Source: Bombella pollinis (GTDB lineage: Bacteria; Pseudomonadota; Alphaproteobacteria; Acetobacterales; Acetobacteraceae). From it: a DNA stretch of 64,000 nt. Every line of letters starts with the position of its first letter. The stretch's first letter is position 1. The DNA lies in the NCBI RefSeq assembly GCF_026385485.1, contig NZ_JANIDX010000001.1:62001-126000 (forward strand), given 5' to 3'. The translations under genes and the position numbers were made by a program. Below are positions 58,816 to 64,000 of this stretch, piece by piece. A model generated the notes under the pieces. That model saw only the letters and a program-made list of their open reading frames with translations. It ran no database searches and had not been told where the DNA came from.

Positions 58816-60042
58816 TTATTCACTCACCACTAATTTCGGGAAAAGACGCCCGTGATAATTCTTCGGCAAGCCTAATTTATATGGCTCCCGATTATTCCTC
58901 GTATCCTCTACAACAAATCCATCTTTTAAAAGAGGCTCTATTCGGTTTCGTGCCGTTTTGACTGAACATCCTAACACTCTTGGCAAATCGCCCTTATTAA
59001 TTGCATCTTTTATAAAGAGAGTTTTTATAATCTCCAAAGCATGCTCTCTCTCCTTACCTTCATAAAGGCCTTTAATAACAGACTCATAGCGTTGCTGTAA
59101 TTTCTGACCATTAAACTGTGTTCTCATAAACTTAACTTGGTCCAAAGCAACACGAAGGAACCACTCACAAAACTCTTCTAACGCAGATAGAGACAATGTA
59201 CCTCGCCCATCTGTATCTCCTCTACGAAGTACGTCCGCTTTTTGCATATAATTTTTATATTCAACTGAGCGGTTCATTCCTTCTAACCCACGCGCTAACC
59301 CCCGTGAGATAGACCATAAACCATCTACACCTACATCCATCTTACGAAACATCGCATGAGAAATCAGACGCCCGACGCGTCCATTCCCATCTATAAAAGG
59401 ATGAATATGATTAAATCTATGATGCGCAGCCCCCACCGCTATAAGGGAGGACACGCTGCCTCTTCGATTCATCATTTTTGTATAACGTTCAGCATAATAA
59501 GCCATATAGCTCCCAACATCTTCTGAGCGTGGCGGCTTATGCCTGCCAACCATTACATCCTCCGCAGGGCAACTTCTAAAATAACCAGGTCTTATATCTT
59601 GGAAGGTCCCATCAGGTCTCTCGGAGCGCAAACGCTCCGGTCCCGCTCCTTTATAAAAGTTTTTGTGTAAATATTTTATAAATTCTAAAGAAGCAGGCGC
59701 AACGTCCTCTCCTCTTTCAAAGAGATTATCTATTTTTTCCTGCAATTCAACATGAGCTATAGCCTCATCAATGAAATAATCATGACTCCCCCTCTCCTTT
59801 TTACTTTCCATAGCTTTCTCTATATCAGCAGGACGTGTATTATTTCCTTCTATTAAATTAGAATAATAACAATTCATTAATCTAACCATATGCCGTAATT
59901 GCTTACGCATATGCGATGAGCGCGGTAGCTCCTTGTCAAAATCTCTCGCTTCGGCCAACAGCTCACCGGCTAAATCTGCCAATTTCGTTGGTGTATTTTC
60001 CTCTGATACAGAGAGCGGTTCAACAGACGCAACGGTCAACAT
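58816..60042 (-). CDS. Fic-domain protein (class II) with C-terminal winged helix
   Basis: A 408-residue protein starting at ATG 60042 (a TTG at 60063 is less likely). The Fic motif HPFIDGNGRVGR is at 214-225, with the catalytic His214. An N-terminal inhibitory motif SNLIEGN (61-67) matches the class II SxxxE(G/N) pattern, so AMPylation is probably self-inhibited. The C-terminal part (about 320-400) looks like a winged-helix DNA-binding domain (INKGDLPRVLGCSVKTARNRI). Family members transfer AMP to target proteins; the target is unknown. Codon use is markedly AT-rich, near 40% G+C in a sampled line against about 60% in a cysNC line, suggesting recent acquisition. Confidence 0.88.
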   Translation of the reverse strand: MLTVASVEPLSVSEENTPTKLADLAGELLAEARDFDKELPRSSHMRKQLRHMVRLMNCYYSNLIEGNNTRPADIEKAMESKKERGSHDYFIDEAIAHVELQEKIDNLFERGEDVAPASLEFIKYLHKNFYKGAGPERLRSERPDGTFQDIRPGYFRSCPAEDVMVGRHKPPRSEDVGSYMAYYAERYTKMMNRRGSVSSLIAVGAAHHRFNHIHPFIDGNGRVGRLISHAMFRKMDVGVDGLWSISRGLARGLEGMNRSVEYKNYMQKADVLRRGDTDGRGTLSLSALEEFCEWFLRVALDQVKFMRTQFNGQKLQQRYESVIKGLYEGKEREHALEIIKTLFIKDAINKGDLPRVLGCSVKTARNRIEPLLKDGFVVEDTRNNREPYKLGLPKNYHGRLFPKLVVSE

Positions 60043-60212
60043 CAAAGCGTTATCCAATTCCAACTAAACTTGATCCATATATCTCCCTTAAACCAAAAGC
60101 TGTAGAGTTTTTTCCACAAAAAAATCCATAAAAAGACTCCATACACAAATCTTTCACTCTATCCCTTGATCAACCGGCCTTTTCATCCAATTATCGTATG
60201 ATAAACTCCCAC

Positions 60213-60980
60213 TTAGATCGTCTTCACGCCAATCAATAACAATAAGCTTCCTAAAATGAGCCGTTGCCATCGCTCTGGGCAACGGCCTGCGCAATGTGTG
60301 CCGAGCCAAATACCGGGCAAGGAGCCGCTTAAAAGCAGCAACAATGTTGGCACAATAACATCACCCTCCACCCAATGGCCTGCCCCGGCAATGAGTGTGA
60401 GGGGGATAGCATGAGCAATATCAATGGCTACGAGTTCACGCAGTGGCAAAGTGGGGTAGAGCATCACCAGCACGGCCATACCAATCGCCCCGGCCCCCAC
60501 GGAGGAGAGGCTCACCATGCAGCCCAGCACAAAACCTAGCACAACCGTTAGCACCCGCGATTGCACCGGCCCACCAAGCTGATGCCGTAAGACCCATGCT
60601 TTTAAGGTGGGACGAAAGAGAATGGCAGGGGCGGTTATTAATAAGCAAATACCCAATGAGACACGAATAACCTGCGCCATTTCTTGCGGGGAGCCTATAT
60701 GCCGCAGCCAAAGGAGCGCGACTGCCACACCGGGAAGGCTGCCAGACATCATCCACAACACGATAGACCAACGCACCGGCCCACATCGCCTATGTAAAAA
60801 CGTGCCAAACAACTTCGTCATCGCGGCATAGATGAGGTCCGTCCCCACCGCTGCTTTAGGATGAATCCCACAAAGGAGGATAAGCAGCGGGGTCATGAGG
60901 GAGCCGCCGCCAACGCCCGTCATACCCACTAAAAACCCCACTAACGCACCGGAGATGACATAAGCAAAATGCTGCATCAC
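60213..60980 (-). CDS. TauE/SafE-family sulfite/sulfonate exporter
   Basis: A 255-residue, eight-helix permease of the TauE/SafE family. The N-terminus GALVGFLVGMTGVGGGSLMTPLL and the mid-protein VLGCMVSLSSVGAGAIGM are the paired family repeats. TauE-type proteins export sulfite or sulfoacetate, which fits its place after cysNC. A start ambiguity remains between 60980 and 60977. It follows cysNC by 119 bases on the same strand, so it could be cotranscribed; sulfite export is an inference from context. Confidence 0.85.
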   Translation of the reverse strand: MMQHFAYVISGALVGFLVGMTGVGGGSLMTPLLILLCGIHPKAAVGTDLIYAAMTKLFGTFLHRRCGPVRWSIVLWMMSGSLPGVAVALLWLRHIGSPQEMAQVIRVSLGICLLITAPAILFRPTLKAWVLRHQLGGPVQSRVLTVVLGFVLGCMVSLSSVGAGAIGMAVLVMLYPTLPLRELVAIDIAHAIPLTLIAGAGHWVEGDVIVPTLLLLLSGSLPGIWLGTHCAGRCPERWQRLILGSLLLLIGVKTI

Positions 60981-61099
60981 CCTATCCTCCCTTAAAGGAG
61001 GGGCTTACCGTAATGGGTAAACTCCTCCCCTCCCGGCCTTTGCCTTGGCAAAAACCGGCTTCTTTTCCCTAAATAGACAGTCCTTACGGCCTGAGCGGC

Positions 61100-62971
61100 T
61101 TACCGTACGGCTTTATGCACAGCGTCTATTAAATGCTGTACGCTACGGGCCACATCCCCATCACCGGGGACAATGACATCTGGCGTCTCTGGTGGCTCAT
61201 AGGCAGCGGATACACCGGTAAAGGAGGCAATCCGCCCCTCCTCAGCCTGTGCATAAAGCCCCTTCGGGTCACGCTGGCGGCAAAGCTCTGGTGCGGTATC
61301 AACAAAGACCTCATGCCAATCCTCACCGATAATCGCCCGCGCCATGGCACGATCCTGCGCTAAAGGCGACACCAAAGCGACCAACACAATCTGCCCACTC
61401 TCTGCCAAAATCCGCGCCACATGCGCGACACGGCGGATATTCTCCCGCCTATCCTCTGGGGAGAAGCCGAGGTCGCTACACAAGCCGGAGCGCACCGTAT
61501 CGCCATCTAACACTGTGACATTCAGCCCTTCATGGCTGAGAGCCTCCTCAGCATGGCGGGCGATAGTGCTTTTGCCAGCACCGGGTAAACCTGTCAGCCA
61601 GAACACAGCACGCTTATGCCCGCGCAACCCTGCCCGAACAGCCTCACTCACACCGCTTGCTGTAGGATGAATGGCATGCGCCCCATCCGCCAACGCAGCT
61701 GGGCCGATAAGCGGTGCCCCACCGACAATCTTCTGATGCCGGTCCACCAATACACCGCGCCCATCTGGCATCCCCGGTGCAAAGGGATCGAACAAGATAT
61801 TCCGTGCGACCGCCAACGTAATCTCGGCAAAACCATCGGGGGGAACTTCATCAGCGGGGCTGAGGGTGAGGTCATCCAGATTCACCACCGCATCAATCGC
61901 CGCAACCGTCACGTCATATTCCGCTGTGGCTAAACGTAGGCGGAAGCTTTCACCCACATGCAACGGTTCACCACGCAGCCAAAAGAGCCGTGTTTTCAAA
62001 CGCGCCGCTTTCAATGGGGCAGCGGCTTCATCCCCCGCAGGAAAGAGCAAATCCCCACGGTCTGGTACGAGGTCAGGCTCTAAGCGCAAAGCAATGGACT
62101 CACCAGCACCTGCAACAGGCTCATGCGGGGCATGCCAACGGCAGACCTCCGCCACGGTGGCCTCCTGCCCTTGCCCACCAATCACCAGCCGGTCCCCCTC
62201 CCGCACTGTGCCGCGCTCAATACGGCCTGCGACATAACGCACACCTTCAAAACGATACACATCTTGCACAGGCATACGCAAAGGCAGCGCATGACGAGAG
62301 GCTGGCGGCTGAATCTGCGCTAGGGCCTCCAACAAGGTTGGGCCTTTATACCATTCTGCCCTCTCCGAGCGGGTAGCGATGTTATCGCCATCCCGTGCCG
62401 AAGCAGGAATGACCTGCTTAACATCAATCTCCAACCGGGCTAACAACTGGCGAATATCGCCCTCGACCTGTTTAAGCTTTGCCTCATCAAAATTGATGCT
62501 ATCAGCCTTATTAAGCAGCACAATCACATGACTAATGCCGATGAGCCGTAGCAACATCGCATGGCGGCGTGTTTGCTCGCGCACGCCCTCAGCTGCGTCA
62601 ACCACCAGCACGGCAGCCTCTGCATCCGCTGCACCAGTAATCATATTCCGTAAAAATTGCCGATGACCCGGCGCATCGACAATCACAAAATCCCGCCCAT
62701 TTAGCTGGAAAGGAATGCGCGTGGAATCCACCGTCACGCCTTGGTCCCGCTCAATCTGAAGGGAATCGAGCAGGAAGCTCCATTCCACAGCAAGGCCACG
62801 CTTACGGCTACTCTCGACAATCTGGACGAGGCGGCCATCAGGCAAGCTATCTGTATCGTATAACAAACGGCCAATCAGGGTGGATTTGCCATGGTCCACA
62901 TGGCCAACAATCACAATCGGCGTGCTAACACCGTGACGAACCTGCGTAGAAGATGAATGAGGTTGTGTCAT
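61100..62971 (-). CDS. cysN: Bifunctional sulfate adenylyltransferase large subunit/APS kinase (CysNC fusion)
   Basis: A 623-residue fusion. Start ATG 62971 follows GGAGAG; an in-frame GTG at 62989 is inside the cysD stop. The N-terminal EF-Tu-like GTPase domain has GHVDHGKST (23-31), DAPGHRQFLRNM and NKAD. From about residue 455 an APS kinase domain follows, with P-loop GLPGAGKST (461-469) and DGDTVRSGL and FSPEDRRENIRR. Sulfate activation to PAPS is thus one polypeptide plus CysD. The fusion is common in Alphaproteobacteria. It is 14 bases after cysD. Confidence 0.96.
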   Translation of the reverse strand: MTQPHSSSTQVRHGVSTPIVIVGHVDHGKSTLIGRLLYDTDSLPDGRLVQIVESSRKRGLAVEWSFLLDSLQIERDQGVTVDSTRIPFQLNGRDFVIVDAPGHRQFLRNMITGAADAEAAVLVVDAAEGVREQTRRHAMLLRLIGISHVIVLLNKADSINFDEAKLKQVEGDIRQLLARLEIDVKQVIPASARDGDNIATRSERAEWYKGPTLLEALAQIQPPASRHALPLRMPVQDVYRFEGVRYVAGRIERGTVREGDRLVIGGQGQEATVAEVCRWHAPHEPVAGAGESIALRLEPDLVPDRGDLLFPAGDEAAAPLKAARLKTRLFWLRGEPLHVGESFRLRLATAEYDVTVAAIDAVVNLDDLTLSPADEVPPDGFAEITLAVARNILFDPFAPGMPDGRGVLVDRHQKIVGGAPLIGPAALADGAHAIHPTASGVSEAVRAGLRGHKRAVFWLTGLPGAGKSTIARHAEEALSHEGLNVTVLDGDTVRSGLCSDLGFSPEDRRENIRRVAHVARILAESGQIVLVALVSPLAQDRAMARAIIGEDWHEVFVDTAPELCRQRDPKGLYAQAEEGRIASFTGVSAAYEPPETPDVIVPGDGDVARSVQHLIDAVHKAVR

Positions 62972-62985
62972 CGTTAAAGCTCTCC

Positions 62986-63804
62986 TCACAAATAGCCAGC
63001 AACGCGGAGACGCTCAAACGCATCTTCTGATTCATGGTCCATAGCGCGGCCCGCCCGCTCGGACGTGCGGCTTGTCTCAAGCTCGGCAATAACCTCCGCC
63101 ACGGTGGAGGCTTGGCTTTCAATCGGGCTGGTAATGTCTTGGTCGCCTAGCGAGCGATAACGCTTGCCATCTTTTGCGAAATAGAGGTCCACTAGCGGAA
63201 TATTCTCGCGCTCAATATACCGCCAAATATCTAGCTCCCGCCATGCCAGCAGCGGATGAACACGCACATGCATCCCCTCCTCATAAGGGGTAGCATATTG
63301 GTCCCAAAACTCTGGCGGTTGGTTCCGCACATCCCATTGATGGCTCGCCCCGCGCGGGCTAAAGACGCGCTCTTTAGCACGGGTCGCCTGCTCATCCCGC
63401 CGGATACCAGCCACAACACCGCGGAACTTATGCTTATCAATCAAATTCGCTAACCCGACCGTCTTGCGTGCAGCAGAGCGTGCAGCGGGGGGGAGAGACG
63501 GGTCCATCTCCTCCACGGGGGGACATTCCCCTAAAATGAGGTCTAAGTTCCATTTTTTGGCGTATTCATCACGAAACGCATACATCTCGGGGAACTTCTT
63601 ACCCGTATCCACATGCATCACGGGGAAAGGCACATGACCCATAAACGCCTTACGCGCGAGCCAGACCATCACGTTACTATCTTTGCCTAAAGACCATAGC
63701 AGGGCCATAGGCTTCAACTTGCGATAAGCCTCCCGCAGGATGAAGATGCTCTGGGCCTCTAATTGGTCCAAACCATCCATAATATGTGCGTCTTGCAGAG
63801 CCAT
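62986..63804 (-). CDS. cysD: Sulfate adenylyltransferase small subunit
   Basis: A 272-residue PP-loop ATP sulfurylase. The ATP-binding motif is SLGKDS (38-43), with Leu where E. coli has Ile, still the family pattern. HVDTGKKFPEMYAFRDEY follows, and the C-terminus carries SERAGRAMDHESEDAFERL. It makes APS from sulfate and ATP, driven by GTP hydrolysis in CysN. Start ATG 63804 lies behind AAGGAAAGGGAG. It begins 41 bases after the partial cysH. Confidence 0.97.
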   Translation of the reverse strand: MALQDAHIMDGLDQLEAQSIFILREAYRKLKPMALLWSLGKDSNVMVWLARKAFMGHVPFPVMHVDTGKKFPEMYAFRDEYAKKWNLDLILGECPPVEEMDPSLPPAARSAARKTVGLANLIDKHKFRGVVAGIRRDEQATRAKERVFSPRGASHQWDVRNQPPEFWDQYATPYEEGMHVRVHPLLAWRELDIWRYIERENIPLVDLYFAKDGKRYRSLGDQDITSPIESQASTVAEVIAELETSRTSERAGRAMDHESEDAFERLRVAGYL

Positions 63805-63845
63805 GCCTGCTCCCTTTCCTTACTGATAAGCCCGATAGTCGGGCG

Positions 63846-64000
63846 TCATTCTACAGGTCGTTCCGCTAATAAAGCCGTGGCTGAAATCTCTTCCTTATCC
63901 GCACCGGGTGGCGGCGTAACGGGCACAGGGCGATGTAGGCCACATTCCGTTTTCGCAAGCCCAGCCCAGCGGCCTGCGCGGCTATCCTCACCCGCACCAA
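63846..64000 (-). CDS. cysH: Phosphoadenylyl/adenylyl-sulfate reductase, C-terminal part
   Basis: Only the last 51 codons lie in the window; the 5' part is beyond the right edge. The visible GEDSRAGRWAGLAKTECGLH contains the catalytic cysteine of the ECGLH motif that identifies CysH. The TGA is at 63848-63846. The tail after ECGLH is Pro-rich and rather long (about 28 residues). Whether it uses APS or PAPS depends on cysteines outside the window; the APS-kinase fusion downstream favours PAPS but does not settle it. Confidence 0.9.
   Translation of the reverse strand, partial: GAGEDSRAGRWAGLAKTECGLHRPVPVTPPPGADKEEISATALLAERPVE

Noticed and set aside
1..64000. CRISPR array, prophage or insertion sequence
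   Set aside because: No regularly spaced repeats, transposase, integrase or phage structural genes are visible in the window.

Overview
The window reads as a chromosomal stretch of an acetic acid bacterium (Acetobacteraceae, Alphaproteobacteria). The basis is its gene order: dnaK-dnaJ-dapB, metK-trmB, dcd-murA, trpB-trpA with accD-folC, and a complete bc1 operon, together with moderate-to-high G+C and mostly short intergenic gaps. Genus cannot be fixed from the sequence alone; a small-genome insect- or flower-associated genus such as Bombella or Saccharibacter is only a guess. I see no phage, insertion sequence, CRISPR array, rRNA or integrase. There is one tRNA, tRNA-Pro(CGG) at 37067-37143.

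Layout. 1-7.5 kb: the 5' part of a monooxygenase-fold gene leaving the left edge, a YbaK-type tRNA deacylase, a Gly/Tyr/His-rich secreted protein, a lone RND pump, and the bc1 operon petABC. 7.5-13.5 kb: a Tas-like aldo-keto reductase divergent from a two-component system, two exported proteins, and a membrane-anchored HtrA protease. 13.6-19.3 kb: a leftward run of hrpB, apt, a Bcr-type MFS pump, a VTT membrane protein and a NUDIX hydrolase. 19.5-24.4 kb: a YhhS-like MFS transporter, a LOG-family gene, then murA, dcd and a DMT transporter. 24.4-27 kb: a tightly coupled leftward set of lipoprotein, glycosyltransferase, a 52-residue basic protein and the DMT transporter. 27.2-37 kb: housekeeping genes (dnaK, dnaJ, dapB, metK, trmB, ETF-quinone oxidoreductase, etfB, etfA) and the tRNA. 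37-45.5 kb: a small secreted protein, hemH, asd, a 2OG-Fe(II) oxygenase, sucA, trpB, trpA. 45.5-51.3 kb: a non-canonical insert between trpA and accD, holding a small tail-anchored protein, a copper P-type ATPase and an aromatic aminotransferase/2-keto acid decarboxylase pair. 51.5-56.4 kb: accD, folC, dnaB, a second DMT transporter. 56.4-60.1 kb: a TonB-dependent receptor with a palindromic upstream site and an AT-rich Fic gene that looks acquired. 60.2-64 kb: the sulfate assimilation operon cysH-cysD-cysNC followed by a TauE/SafE exporter.

How it fits together. ETF-QO, EtfAB and bc1 feed and drain the ubiquinone pool. DapB and Asd belong to the aspartate/lysine/diaminopimelate route, and MetK with the cys operon supplies sulfur metabolism. 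The aminotransferase and the indolepyruvate-decarboxylase-like enzyme form a compact Ehrlich-type module next to tryptophan synthase. Least explained are the lipoprotein/glycosyltransferase/small-protein/DMT operon, the metK leader, and the TonB receptor operator next to the AT-rich Fic gene.
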